In this document: one piece after another, positions 1 through 8,261 of the stretch
Layout: every line of letters begins with the position of its first letter
How positions within the stretch are numbered: the first letter of the stretch is position 1
Source of the DNA: an uncultured Gammaproteobacteria bacterium
Lineage (GTDB): Bacteria; Pseudomonadota; Gammaproteobacteria; Pseudomonadales; Azotimanducaceae
Assembly: GCA_913045175.1 (NCBI GenBank)
Contig: CAJWQG010000036.1
Coordinates: forward strand, 1-35,393
Length of the DNA stretch: 35,393 nt
Reading direction: 5' to 3'
The notes under the pieces: generated by a model
Told to the model about the DNA's origin: nothing
The model's input: the letters and a program-made list of their open reading frames with translations, nothing else
The model's database searches: none
Position numbers and translations under genes: made by a program

Positions 1-2
1 AA

Positions 3-287
3 GAAGATATAGCCGCGTTAGATGGACCAGATGACTCTATTAATCAAATGATGGAAAAACTGCGCGGCCATTCCATGTTCTCAGATGGTAAGGCCCTCGA
101 AAGAATAAAAATGTGTCCAGATTGTCGTGTTACCGATCAATTTGATGATCCATCGACGCCGATGGCGGTTGGGGACCGCCCCGAAATCCGAACCACAGAA
201 GATTATATGAAGGAACGGACGTCACTCTCGACGACTGAGGACCCCTCAGACGAAACAAATGAGACAAAACGGCCCAGATCCCATTGA
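3..287 (+). CDS. C-terminal part of an unidentified protein (5' end outside window)
   Basis: The reading frame is open from the first complete codon at base 3 to the stop ending at 287, giving 94 residues of a protein that begins upstream; an internal ATG at 48 is not convincing as a start. I do not recognise the family. Visible features are a CPDC pair (possible metal or redox site), the stretch TPMAVGDRPEIRTTEDY, and a hydrophilic, acidic and basic tail rich in Ser, Thr, Glu and Asp that is likely disordered. In enteric bacteria lon sits directly upstream of hupB, but this tail does not look like the C-terminus of Lon. No terminator is visible between it and the HU gene. Confidence 0.5.
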   Translation, partial: EDIAALDGPDDSINQMMEKLRGHSMFSDGKALERIKMCPDCRVTDQFDDPSTPMAVGDRPEIRTTEDYMKERTSLSTTEDPSDETNETKRPRSH

Positions 288-305
288 TTTTGAGCGCCGT
301 ATGCG

Positions 306-334
306 TTGACCCTCAACAGTCTGAGGAGTACGCT
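306..334 (+). promoter_or_regulatory. Predicted sigma-70 promoter of the HU gene
   Basis: A TTGACC -35 element (306-311) lies 17 bases before a TACGCT -10 element (329-334), in the 105-base gap ahead of the HU gene. The predicted start near 341 gives a leader of about 50 bases. The -35 is near consensus and the -10 is mediocre. The assignment rests on motif and spacing only. Confidence 0.4.
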
Positions 335-392
335 ATCTCAGTGCTATGGCAGGTGCCACGCAACTTAGCTGAACAGACTCAAGGGGTATAAC

Positions 393-668
393 GTGAACAA
401 AAATGACTTGATTGATGCCATTGCCGCGGACGCGGATCTTTCCAAGGCCTCGGCCGGGCGAGCACTCGATGCAGCGATTGGCGCGATTACGGGTGCACTA
501 GCTAAGGGCGGAAGCGTATCGCTTGTAGGCTTTGGTACTTTTGCTGTGAAGGCCCGCGCTGCACGTCAGGGACGCAATCCACGCACCGGTGAGACCATTC
601 AGATTTCGGCTTCAAATACACCCGGCTTCAAAGCGGGTAAAGCACTGAAGGACGCTGTAAACAACTAA
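393..668 (+). CDS. hupB: HU family DNA-binding protein (HU-beta type)
   Basis: A 91-residue histone-like nucleoid protein, the normal length for HU. The N-terminal helical dimerisation part (residues 1-40) is followed by the family signature around [20 protein letters not shown]. The GRNPRTGE turn of the DNA-binding arm, with its intercalating proline, comes next. HU binds DNA non-specifically and bends it, shaping the nucleoid and affecting replication and transcription. Translation starts at a GTG preceded by an AAGGGG ribosome-binding site about 6 bases upstream. The gene has its own predicted promoter, a hairpin terminator downstream, and ppiD next, matching the usual hupB-ppiD order. HU-beta rather than HU-alpha is inferred from that neighbourhood. 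Confidence 0.95.
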   Translation: MNKNDLIDAIAADADLSKASAGRALDAAIGAITGALAKGGSVSLVGFGTFAVKARAARQGRNPRTGETIQISASNTPGFKAGKALKDAVNN

Positions 669-712
669 AACGTTTCAGCCTCGTCTCTACTGGAGGCTTC
701 AACACTTTAATA

Positions 713-745
713 ATGGCGCATCCTGGATGCGCCATTTTTATTATT
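713..745 (+). terminator. Rho-independent terminator after the HU gene
   Basis: A 9-bp perfect stem, ATGGCGCAT (713-721) pairing with ATGCGCCAT (727-735), has a 5-base loop and is followed by a T-rich tract to about 745. It lies 45 bases after the HU stop and 29 bases before ppiD. I see no clear separate ppiD promoter after it, so ppiD may rely on read-through or on a promoter I cannot recognise. Confidence 0.85.
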
Positions 746-773
746 TTTTATTCATGCGGGGTAAAGAGATCGG

Positions 774-2651
774 ATGTTAATCCAACGTCTTCGAGATGGT
801 TCGGGAGGTATCCCGGCCAAAATATTGATCGGCCTTATCGTTTTAGTATTCGGGCTATTCGGTTTTGGCTCTATCACCACATTTTTGGCTCCTGTGCCGA
901 AGGTCGCGGTTGTAAACGGGGAGGATGTAACGCAATTTGAGATGGAAACATCCGTGGAGCGTAACCGCCGCCTTTTACTAGCTCAGAATATTGATCCTCT
1001 TGCGGTCAACGAAGACCTGCTCCGTGAAAATGTTCTTCAGACGTTAATCGCACGAATGTTACTCAGTCAGGTTGCTGCTGATCTCAGTCTCGGATTCAGC
1101 GATAGTCAATTGGATGAAGAGATAGTCTCCACTGAGATGTTTCAGATTGAGGGGCAATTCAGTCCGCAACAGTTTCAGCTAGTTATCGGTAGCGCAGGGT
1201 TCTCGCCAATGACCTATCGAGCGGAAATGCGAAGAGACAAGATATTTGGACAGCTCGCCAATGCCATTGGAGAGAGTGCGTTTCTAACTGAATGGGCAGT
1301 TTCCCGTGCAGGTAGTATTTCTGCACAAACCCGTGACGTGGCTTTCTTGAGGGTCGATGTAGAGTTGCTTGTATCTCAAATAGAGCTATCTGATGAGGAA
1401 CTTAAGGCTTCCTACCAAGGGGCGTCTAAGGATTATGAAACTGAGGAAACGGTAGATATCGGCTACCTGGAGCTCAAACGAGAAGACCTGATGGACGAGG
1501 TCGCGTTTTCTGAAGCTGAACTTGCCAGTTATTTTGAAGAGACCAAGGATATCTATTCGAAAAATGAACGTCGTCGTCTGGCTCACATATTGATCGAATC
1601 TACTGATGATGGGACAGCGAAGACCAGAATTGATGAGATATATGACACAATTCTTGCTGGGGGTGATTTTGGGCAACTGGCAAGGGAGCATTCAGAGGAC
1701 CCTGGATCAGCTGAAGATGATGGTGATCTTGGCTTTTCGGAACCTGGTGGATTTGTTGCGGCATTCGAGGAAGTCGCTTTTAACCTTGACCTGAATGAAG
1801 TATCCCAGCCGGTAGAAACGGAATATGGCTATCATGTAATCAAATTGCTGGATCTTGAGCCCGCGTTTAGCCCTCCATTAGAGCAAGTCAGGGAAACCGT
1901 TGAAAATGCTTATCGAAGTTACCTTGCCGAAGACATCTTTATTACTCGTTCCTCAAAGCTCAGTGAATTGGCCTTCGAGTCCGCAGACCTTCAAGTACCT
2001 GCTTCTGCACTAGACTTGACTGTCAAATCGACAGGACCTGTCGGCCAGTCCGCAACCGATGGAATAGCAGGCAATAGTCAGGTTATGGATGCGGCATTCA
2101 GTACTGACATACTGATTGACGGTAATAATAGTGAAGTCATTGAGCTTAGTCCTAACCATCACATAGCGATCCGGGTTAACAGCCATCAGCCCGCCGAAAT
2201 CAGACCATACGAAGAAGTCGTGGATGAGGTTCGCGAGAAAGTGTTACGCGATAAGGCGATTCAGCTGGCGGAGCAGCAGGCACAGGAGATGGTTTCTATG
2301 CTCGAATCCGGTTCTCTCACGCGATATGTGGCAGATCAGTTCGGTCTGGCGTGGGAGGTCGTTGCTGAGGCGAAGCGAATGGCCCCAGGACTTGATAGAG
2401 AAATTAGCCAGCAGGCTTTTTCATTTCCCAGGCCACAAGAGGGTGGAAAATCAGTCGGTTATACAGTCTTGGCAGATGGCGATGCGGTGGTAATTAGTGT
2501 AACGAACGTAAAAAACGCTTCTGACTCACAGATAACTGGCCCGGAATTCGCCAGCCTATCCAATTCCCTGGTGAGCCAGAGAGGCGCGGTCGATTATCAG
2601 GAGTTTGAGCAGTCGCTGATATCCAATGCTTATATAGAGCGAGTTCAGTAG
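774..2651 (+). CDS. ppiD: PpiD: membrane-anchored periplasmic folding chaperone (SurA-N / parvulin)
   Basis: This 625-residue protein matches PpiD in length (about 620). A short cytoplasmic N-terminus is followed by one membrane segment (about residues 16-40) that anchors it in the inner membrane. A SurA-like N-terminal chaperone region follows (about 45-250), then a parvulin domain at roughly 263-360, recognised from LAHILIES, the Ser-Glu-Asp-Pro-Gly-Ser-Ala run, GDLGFSEPGG and GYHVIKL. A long chaperone-like C-terminal region ends the protein. PpiD works at the SecYEG translocon exit, assisting newly secreted proteins. Whether this parvulin domain is an active isomerase cannot be told; in characterised PpiD the activity is weak or absent. 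Its TAG stop abuts the TAG stop of convergent mltD with no bases between. Confidence 0.93.
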   Translation: MLIQRLRDGSGGIPAKILIGLIVLVFGLFGFGSITTFLAPVPKVAVVNGEDVTQFEMETSVERNRRLLLAQNIDPLAVNEDLLRENVLQTLIARMLLSQVAADLSLGFSDSQLDEEIVSTEMFQIEGQFSPQQFQLVIGSAGFSPMTYRAEMRRDKIFGQLANAIGESAFLTEWAVSRAGSISAQTRDVAFLRVDVELLVSQIELSDEELKASYQGASKDYETEETVDIGYLELKREDLMDEVAFSEAELASYFEETKDIYSKNERRRLAHILIESTDDGTAKTRIDEIYDTILAGGDFGQLAREHSEDPGSAEDDGDLGFSEPGGFVAAFEEVAFNLDLNEVSQPVETEYGYHVIKLLDLEPAFSPPLEQVRETVENAYRSYLAEDIFITRSSKLSELAFESADLQVPASALDLTVKSTGPVGQSATDGIAGNSQVMDAAFSTDILIDGNNSEVIELSPNHHIAIRVNSHQPAEIRPYEEVVDEVREKVLRDKAIQLAEQQAQEMVSMLESGSLTRYVADQFGLAWEVVAEAKRMAPGLDREISQQAFSFPRPQEGGKSVGYTVLADGDAVVISVTNVKNASDSQITGPEFASLSNSLVSQRGAVDYQEFEQSLISNAYIERVQ

Positions 2652-4241
2652 CTATCTTTGAGCGGTTACGTCTACGAAGAGCGTTAGATTGTCGCCAGGC
2701 TGTAAGTATCGTGCGCTGGCTGTTTCCTGATTCCAGGACATGATGCTGGCTACCGTTAGGTTGAATTTATCCGCAATCTTTGCGAACGATTCACCCCTTC
2801 GAACGCGATAGCTAAGCTTACGAACCACCTCAGATGATGAACGGAACACCAATAATTCCTTGCCGGGATACAACGTTGTCGTCGTTCCAATACCGTTCCA
2901 CTTGGCGAGTTGGCGCATACTGACCCCATACTGTCGTGATATCGTCCAGAGACTGTCGCCAGGTTGAATTATGTGCCGAATCGGCTTGGCACCATACTGG
3001 CGCTTCCAGTAATTTTGATCTTTTTCAAGACGTGCCCGAGCTGTCATCGGGTAGTCGCCGCTTTCTGAGGCAACAGGAATAAGTAGGGAATCTCCTGCAC
3101 GAATAAGGTTACCGGATATGTTGTTAATAGAGCGCAGGGTGGAGACCGTGGTATTGAACTTATTGGCAAGGGACCCAAGGCTTTCGCCCGGGGATATGCG
3201 ATGTCTGATCCAGGTTAAACGTTCAGTTACGTTAAGTTCTTGCAGCGCCTTCGTGAACCTATCTACGTTCTCGAGGGGGATAAGCAGTCTATGTGGTCCT
3301 TCAGGGTGAGTGGACCATTGATTGTAGCCCGGATTGAGCTGATACAGTTCTTGATTTGTGATTCCTGCTAGTTCGGCAGCCTTACCTAAATCCAACTGTG
3401 AACCGATATTCACAACCTCCCAATAAGGCTTGTCATTGATATTCTCGATATCGATGCCAAAGGAAAGCGGGTCTGCAACAATCGCGCAAAGTGCAAGTAG
3501 TCTGGGTACGTAGGCCTTCGTTTCTCTGGGCAGATCAAGAGACCAGAAGTCTGTTTGGCGTTCTCGTCGTTCGTTTTTTCGTATAGCGGAGCGAACATTC
3601 CCTTCGCCGGAGTTGTATGCTGCCAGCGCGAGAAGCCAATCTTTCCCCATGCGCTCGTGAAGATGATCCAGATATCGGACAGCGGCATCGGTTGAGTCGA
3701 TAACGTCACGTCGACCGTCGTACCACCAGTCTATTTTCAGGCCCTGCACCCTCGCGGTTGCCGGAATGAATTGCCATAGGCCTGAAGCTCTTCCATGTGA
3801 GTAAGCGAAGGGATCATAAGCACTTTCGATGACGGGAAGTAGCGCAAATTCCAGAGGTAGATTATTGGTTTCCAGTTGATCAACGATATGGTGAAGATAT
3901 TTTTCAGCTCGTCTGGCAACACGTTGTATGTAGTCTGGATGTTTTCTGAACCAGGCGAGCTCCTGTTGTACCCGGTCGCGATCCAGTTGATGATCCAACT
4001 GAAAACCATTCCGTAAGCGCTGCCAGAGATCGATTGGAGGCGGTACTATTTGTGGGGTAATTCGCTTTGGTAGCTTCGACACGTTTGCTTTCGTTGGGCC
4101 TGCATTGACTGTTACCGTGGGATTTGTAACAAGCGGTGGCACTGATCCAACAGTATCGTTAGCTTCTTCAACGATAGGGGCCTGGCAGGCTGCAACGAAT
4201 ACCAGGGTGCCTAGCTGCAGGCAACGACTAGCGATTTTCAT
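2652..4241 (-). CDS. mltD: MltD-type membrane-bound lytic murein transglycosylase with three LysM domains
   Basis: A 529-residue lipoprotein. The N-terminal signal ends in a VAAC lipobox with Cys19 as the lipidated residue. An SLT (goose-lysozyme-like) domain spans about 125-260, with catalytic Glu139 in PVIESAYDP and the family motifs GLWQFIPATA and AAYNSGEGN. Three LysM modules (about 346-389, 422-466 and 477-523) bind peptidoglycan; the E. coli enzyme is shorter with two. The enzyme cleaves the glycan strand to 1,6-anhydromuramic ends and is thought to act in septal or growth-related wall turnover. It is divergent from the yafS-like/rnhA/dnaQ genes, as mltD is near those genes in enterics, but gloB, which normally lies between, is absent. 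Confidence 0.94.
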   Translation of the reverse strand: MKIASRCLQLGTLVFVAACQAPIVEEANDTVGSVPPLVTNPTVTVNAGPTKANVSKLPKRITPQIVPPPIDLWQRLRNGFQLDHQLDRDRVQQELAWFRKHPDYIQRVARRAEKYLHHIVDQLETNNLPLEFALLPVIESAYDPFAYSHGRASGLWQFIPATARVQGLKIDWWYDGRRDVIDSTDAAVRYLDHLHERMGKDWLLALAAYNSGEGNVRSAIRKNERRERQTDFWSLDLPRETKAYVPRLLALCAIVADPLSFGIDIENINDKPYWEVVNIGSQLDLGKAAELAGITNQELYQLNPGYNQWSTHPEGPHRLLIPLENVDRFTKALQELNVTERLTWIRHRISPGESLGSLANKFNTTVSTLRSINNISGNLIRAGDSLLIPVASESGDYPMTARARLEKDQNYWKRQYGAKPIRHIIQPGDSLWTISRQYGVSMRQLAKWNGIGTTTTLYPGKELLVFRSSSEVVRKLSYRVRRGESFAKIADKFNLTVASIMSWNQETASARYLQPGDNLTLFVDVTAQR

Positions 4242-4273
4242 TTGTTGTTATATCTACTACTACCGAGGGCCAG

Positions 4274-4279
4274 ATTATA
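4274..4279 (-). promoter_or_regulatory. Predicted -10 element of mltD
   Basis: A perfect TATAAT reads on the minus strand 32 bases upstream of the mltD ATG. No convincing -35 was found at 16-18 bases. It lies in the 128-base divergent gap shared with the yafS-like gene. Confidence 0.35.
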
Positions 4280-4335
4280 CCGTGTAAATGTGCGAAAGAT
4301 ATCGCCGAAATCGCTGATTTTGCGGAGCTCACGTA

Positions 4336-4341
4336 TATAAT
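4336..4341 (+). promoter_or_regulatory. Predicted -10 element of the yafS-rnhA-dnaQ-nudC run
   Basis: A perfect TATAAT lies 28 bases ahead of the TTG start of the yafS-like gene. A recognisable -35 is lacking. It would drive a compact set of four genes that abut or overlap. An AGGAA ribosome-binding site follows at about 4359-4363. Confidence 0.4.
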
Positions 4342-4369
4342 ATGACGACATCTTCTTTAGGAATGTGTA

Positions 4370-5143
4370 TTGTCCGCGACGCTTACCAAAGAGTCCATGG
4401 ATTCGCTGGTTGATATCAGGCGTTGGTTCGACTCCGCCCTTGGAGAGAAAGTGCTGCAGACGGAGCAGGCAATCCTGGATCAGCTCTTAGCTGGTTTCTT
4501 TGGCTATCATCTGCTGCAGGCTAGTATACGTTCTCAAACACTGCATTCAGCAAGTCCGATCCAAAACAAGCTTTTGCTAGGTCTGGATGTTGATGACAAG
4601 GTGCCGATGGTGGCAAGAGCCACAGAGCTTCCGTTCGCTGACAACAGTATTGATGTGATATTGCTACATCATCTTCTGGATTTTCTTGATGCACCGCTGG
4701 ATACTCTTCGGGAACTTGCACGAGTGTCTTTGCCAATGGGACATATGGTTGTCGTGGGGTTTAATCCAATTAGTTCATGGGGTGCATGGAAACTCCCTGC
4801 AGGTCTTAGTGGTCGAGCGCCCTGGTGTGGTCGTTTCATCCGGCCTGGACGTCTGATGGATTGGTTAAATGTGCTCAATTTTAAAATTGACCGTGCGCAG
4901 TATTGTATATATGGGCCACCTGTTGTTAGAAAGGCAGCAAGAAAACCAGATTATTCCACGGGCATAAGTCGAAACATCAATCTGCCTATCGGGGCGGTTT
5001 ATGTCATCGTTGCCCGTAAGCAGGTCAGTACGATGACACCTATACCACAGCCGTGGCGATCACGTCGACTCAGTTTGGTAAACAGTGGTTTGAGCATCGT
5101 TCCGCCTGTCCGCTGCGGTGTTGTTAGACGGATTAGAGATTGA
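4370..5143 (+). CDS. YafS-like methyltransferase-fold protein
   Basis: A 257-residue protein resembling YafS, a class I SAM-methyltransferase-fold family of unknown function. Shared landmarks are an N-terminal helix leading to FFGYHLLQ, the ELPFADNSIDVILLHHLLD segment (methyltransferase motif II/III region), ELARVSLPMGHMVVVGFNPISSWG, and a WLNVLNF helix followed by a basic C-terminal tail. The glycine-rich SAM-binding motif I of ordinary methyltransferases is not evident; NKLLLGLDVD stands at that place, so SAM binding is not assured. Start: TTG with AGGAA upstream. It is immediately followed, with no spacer, by rnhA, matching the yafS-rnhA neighbourhood of enterics. The substrate is unknown. 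Confidence 0.8.
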   Translation: MSATLTKESMDSLVDIRRWFDSALGEKVLQTEQAILDQLLAGFFGYHLLQASIRSQTLHSASPIQNKLLLGLDVDDKVPMVARATELPFADNSIDVILLHHLLDFLDAPLDTLRELARVSLPMGHMVVVGFNPISSWGAWKLPAGLSGRAPWCGRFIRPGRLMDWLNVLNFKIDRAQYCIYGPPVVRKAARKPDYSTGISRNINLPIGAVYVIVARKQVSTMTPIPQPWRSRRLSLVNSGLSIVPPVRCGVVRRIRD

Positions 5144-5590
5144 TTGTTGGTTCAGATAGTTAACATATTCACCGATGGAGCATGCCGCGGTAATCCTGGC
5201 CCAGGAGGGTGGGGTGCGCTACTACGATACGGCGAAAATGAGAAGCAATTGTGGGGAGGCGAGCACGATACGACGAACAATCGAATGGAGCTTACCGCGG
5301 CAATTAAAGCGCTTGAGGCACTGAGCAGGGGCTGCTCGGTTTCTTTGACTACCGATTCGCAATATGTTCGTCAAGGAATCACCCAGTGGATAGATAACTG
5401 GAAAAGAAAAGGGTGGAAAACAGCTAACAGGGAGCCTGTAAAGAACCAGGACCTCTGGTTGAGACTTGATGAGTTAACTCAGGAGCATGAGATTAGCTGG
5501 CATTGGGTCAAGGGACATAGTGGACATCCGGAGAATGAATTGGTGGATGGCCTCGCAAATCGAGGAATAGATGAATTGGAGTCTGAATAA
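5144..5590 (+). CDS. rnhA: Ribonuclease HI
   Basis: A 148-residue protein of normal RNase HI length that degrades the RNA strand of RNA-DNA hybrids such as R-loops and primers. All four catalytic carboxylates are present: Asp11 in [17 protein letters not shown], Glu49 in NNRMELTAA, Asp71 in [11 protein letters not shown] and Asp135 in NELVDGLA. The catalytic-loop histidine is His125 ([11 protein letters not shown]). The basic protrusion ([10 protein letters not shown]) typical of the E. coli-type enzyme is also present. The start is one of two consecutive TTG codons directly after the stop of the yafS-like gene; the second (5147) is equally possible. Its TAA is immediately followed by the dnaQ ATG, suggesting translational coupling. 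Confidence 0.97.
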   Translation: MLVQIVNIFTDGACRGNPGPGGWGALLRYGENEKQLWGGEHDTTNNRMELTAAIKALEALSRGCSVSLTTDSQYVRQGITQWIDNWKRKGWKTANREPVKNQDLWLRLDELTQEHEISWHWVKGHSGHPENELVDGLANRGIDELESE

Positions 5591-6313
5591 ATGAGACAAG
5601 TGGTGTTGGATACTGAGACGACCGGGTTGGAAGTTGAGGCAGGTCACAGAATCCTGGAAATTGGATGTGTAGAAATTATTGGCAGACGACTGACTCGTCG
5701 CCACTTTCACCAGTATATTAATCCTCAGCGCGATATTGACGATGGAGCGCTTGGGGTACATGGAATCACCAGAGAATTTCTTAAAGACAAGCCTGTTTTT
5801 GAAGATGTCTGGGAAGGATTTCTTGAGTTTGTTAATGGCGCAGAGCTGATTATGCATAATGCGGCTTTCGATACTCAGTTCATCAATCAGGAGATGAAGT
5901 ACCTATCGCCGAAGCTGGGGGCAATTACTGATTACTGTGGTGTCGTAGACAGCCTTGAATTGGCACGAAACAAACATCCGGGACAGAAAAATAATCTGGA
6001 TGCCCTGTGTAAGCGTTACGACGTAGATAATTCTCAACGTGATCTGCATGGAGCATTACTCGATGCTGAAATTCTCGCCGATGTCTATTTGCTGTTGACG
6101 GGGGGGCAGGTAACACTAAGTCTTGGTGACGAGCAGACCTCATCTTCGAATACCAGCAACAAGATTAAGGTTAGAGAAGATCGCCCGGCGCTGAAAATCA
6201 TTCGCGCGACATCTGAAGAGTTGGTGCGGCACGAGAAAAAATTGGATCAACTCGATGGCACTGCAGAATCTGGATGTGTATGGAAGCGCATGGAAGCAGG
6301 CGATGTGGCCTGA
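5591..6313 (+). CDS. dnaQ: DNA polymerase III epsilon subunit (3'-5' proofreading exonuclease)
   Basis: A 240-residue DEDDh exonuclease, close to the E. coli length of 243. Exo I holds Asp7 and Glu9 (VLDTETTGLE), Exo II holds Asp94 (HNAAFDTQF), and Exo III holds His153 and Asp158 (HGALLDAE) with the same spacing as E. coli. Residues from about 185 on form the linker and tail expected to bind the polymerase alpha subunit. It proofreads the replicative polymerase. It starts directly after the rnhA stop, and its 3' end overlaps the next gene. In enterics rnhA and dnaQ are adjacent but divergent; here they are co-directional. Confidence 0.96.
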   Translation: MRQVVLDTETTGLEVEAGHRILEIGCVEIIGRRLTRRHFHQYINPQRDIDDGALGVHGITREFLKDKPVFEDVWEGFLEFVNGAELIMHNAAFDTQFINQEMKYLSPKLGAITDYCGVVDSLELARNKHPGQKNNLDALCKRYDVDNSQRDLHGALLDAEILADVYLLLTGGQVTLSLGDEQTSSSNTSNKIKVREDRPALKIIRATSEELVRHEKKLDQLDGTAESGCVWKRMEAGDVA

Positions 6314-7136
6314 GCCTAATCTGGCTTTCGTTTCCTCAGCGAAGATCCCGGACGAATATACTCAGGCTTGGTACTTCCTTGTTCAAGGCAACCGACTTGC
6401 TGTTCATTTTGATGCGGAACAGAGCTGGCGACCCCTCTCCGAGGATGAAGTAGAGATCTTTGCTGCCGGAGAACTCGGCCGCCATTTTCTGGGGTACCTG
6501 GGTGACGTAGCATGTTTCGTGATCGAGGTAGGGGATATACCTGGTGTCGAATTCTCTGGGTTGAGATCTCTCTTTGGCCGGATAGATAACATGATGACTG
6601 ATCTTGCCGGACGCGCCTTGCAGGTTAGCGACTGGTATAAGAATCATCAGTATTGTGGGAAATGCGGCGCACAAACACAGATGCACGACAACGATCGAGC
6701 TATGGTTTGTCGTGACTGCAATATCTTTTCATATCCAAGACTATCACCATCAATCATTGTTCTTGTCCACCGCGGGCGAGAGGTTCTTCTGGCAAGAAAT
6801 CATCGATTTCCCGACGGAATGTACAGTACGTTGGCAGGTTTCGTTGAGCCAGGTGAATCCATTGAGCAGACTCTTGTGCGTGAAGTGAAGGAGGAAGTAG
6901 GAGTTAACGTTCATAAGCTGGAGTACCTGGGTAGTCAGCCGTGGCCGTTCCCTAATTCCTTAATGCTTGGTTTCCATGTGGAATATGAATCGGGGGATAT
7001 TGTTCTACAGGAGGAGGAAATTGCCGATGCTGGTTGGTATGCATGCGATGATCTCCCCAATATTCCTGGTAAAACCGCTATCGCGCGCTGGTTAATAGAT
7101 GACTACCTTGCCAAGTGCGGAATAGATCCCGACTAA
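6303..7136 (+). CDS. nudC: NADH pyrophosphatase / RNA NAD-decapping Nudix hydrolase
   Basis: A 277-residue NudC-family Nudix enzyme that hydrolyses NAD(H) to NMN(H) plus AMP and can remove NAD caps from RNA. An N-terminal domain is followed by a four-cysteine zinc ribbon (Cys118, Cys121, Cys136, Cys139), a complete Nudix box at 179-201 (GFVEPGE through REVKEEVGV), and the NudC-specific SQPWPFPNS motif at 211-219. I chose ATG 6303, which has GGAAG upstream and overlaps dnaQ by 11 bases. An in-frame ATG at 6255 would add 16 residues, lengthen the overlap to 59 bases and has a poorer ribosome-binding site. It is probably co-transcribed with dnaQ. Confidence 0.93.
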   Translation: MWPEPNLAFVSSAKIPDEYTQAWYFLVQGNRLAVHFDAEQSWRPLSEDEVEIFAAGELGRHFLGYLGDVACFVIEVGDIPGVEFSGLRSLFGRIDNMMTDLAGRALQVSDWYKNHQYCGKCGAQTQMHDNDRAMVCRDCNIFSYPRLSPSIIVLVHRGREVLLARNHRFPDGMYSTLAGFVEPGESIEQTLVREVKEEVGVNVHKLEYLGSQPWPFPNSLMLGFHVEYESGDIVLQEEEIADAGWYACDDLPNIPGKTAIARWLIDDYLAKCGIDPD

Positions 7137-7223
7137 GGTTCTCTGAACCACGATGGTCGTCCTACGATAGTCCCGATAATCTGATAGCATTGCGTTCTCT
7201 TTTACTGCCTGAGGTTTAATCTG

Positions 7224-8252
7224 TTGGAATTCCTGTTTGAATACGGTCTATTTTTCGCCAAAGCAGTGACCTTGCTCGCGGCACTTCTTGTTGTCGTCAT
7301 GATTTTGGCCGGATTCAGCCAGCGAAATCGTGAAGAAGAAGGCGGTCATATCGAAGTAAAAAATGTCAATGAAGCGATTGATAACCTGTCTTTGAATCTC
7401 AAGCATTTGGTGCTCAATCCAGAGCAGAGAAAGCTTGAAGAAAAGGAAGAGAAGAAACGGCAGAAGGAAGAACACAAGGCGCAAAAGAAAAAGGCAAAGG
7501 AGGGCAGCGAAGACCGAAAAAGGGTGTTCGTGATAGATTTCGAGGGTGATATTCAAGCTTCAGCAGTAAAATCACTCCGAGAAGAGGTCACAGCTATTCT
7601 TTCTGTGGCCAGGAAGTCTGACGAAGTTGTTGTTCGGCTTGAGAGCCCTGGCGGAGTTGTGCATGGCTATGGCCTGGCGGCGTCTCAACTCCAGCGTATA
7701 GTTAGCAGACGAATCGATCTTACCGTGGCGGTGGACAAGGTAGCAGCCAGTGGCGGTTACATGATGGCGTGTATTGCCAATAGAATTGTCGCCGCACCTT
7801 TTGCTTTGCTAGGGTCGATAGGCGTAGTGGCACAAATGCCGAATTTTCATCGCTTTTTGAAAAACAGGGACGTAGATGTCGAGGTGCACACAGCGGGGGA
7901 GTACAAGCGTACGCTTACGCTGTTTGGGGAAAACACGGATAAAGGGCGAGAGAAATTCGTCGATGAGTTGGAAGATGTCCATGCCTTGTTCAAAAACTTT
8001 GTCTCGGAGAATCGACCTCAGGTAAATATCGAGGCCGTATCTACAGGGGAAGCCTGGTACGGCACACGAGCCCTTGAAAATGATCTGGTTGACGACTTGA
8101 TGACCAGTGATGAGTTCATTACAGACAAATGTGAAGAGTCGGACGTCTTTTTAGTTAAATATGTACTACATAAAAACAAGATTGAACGTTTGATGGATCG
8201 CTTTTCTGGTGTGAATCTTGATGAGTTACTACAGAGGTTTTTGAGTCGCTAG
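7224..8252 (+). CDS. sohB: SohB-type inner-membrane serine protease (peptidase S49)
   Basis: A 342-residue protein close to SohB (about 350). An N-terminal membrane segment lies at about residues 8-30. A highly charged Lys/Glu-rich stretch (about 70-97), likely a coiled coil, separates it from the S49 protease domain. The catalytic Ser-Lys dyad is visible: Ser176 in VAASGGYMMA and Lys228 in AGEYKRTLT. The family resembles signal peptide peptidase SppA, degrading membrane or periplasmic peptides; the true substrates are not known. The start is TTG with GAGG 10 bases upstream. It converges on the antiporter gene with only 9 bases between the stops. Confidence 0.92.
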   Translation: MEFLFEYGLFFAKAVTLLAALLVVVMILAGFSQRNREEEGGHIEVKNVNEAIDNLSLNLKHLVLNPEQRKLEEKEEKKRQKEEHKAQKKKAKEGSEDRKRVFVIDFEGDIQASAVKSLREEVTAILSVARKSDEVVVRLESPGGVVHGYGLAASQLQRIVSRRIDLTVAVDKVAASGGYMMACIANRIVAAPFALLGSIGVVAQMPNFHRFLKNRDVDVEVHTAGEYKRTLTLFGENTDKGREKFVDELEDVHALFKNFVSENRPQVNIEAVSTGEAWYGTRALENDLVDDLMTSDEFITDKCEESDVFLVKYVLHKNKIERLMDRFSGVNLDELLQRFLSR

Positions 8253-8261
8253 TTGATGGGG

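Noticed and set aside
713-940. Plus-strand reading frame over the HU terminator and ppiD start
   Set aside because: It begins inside the terminator hairpin and reads the ppiD 5' region in another frame.
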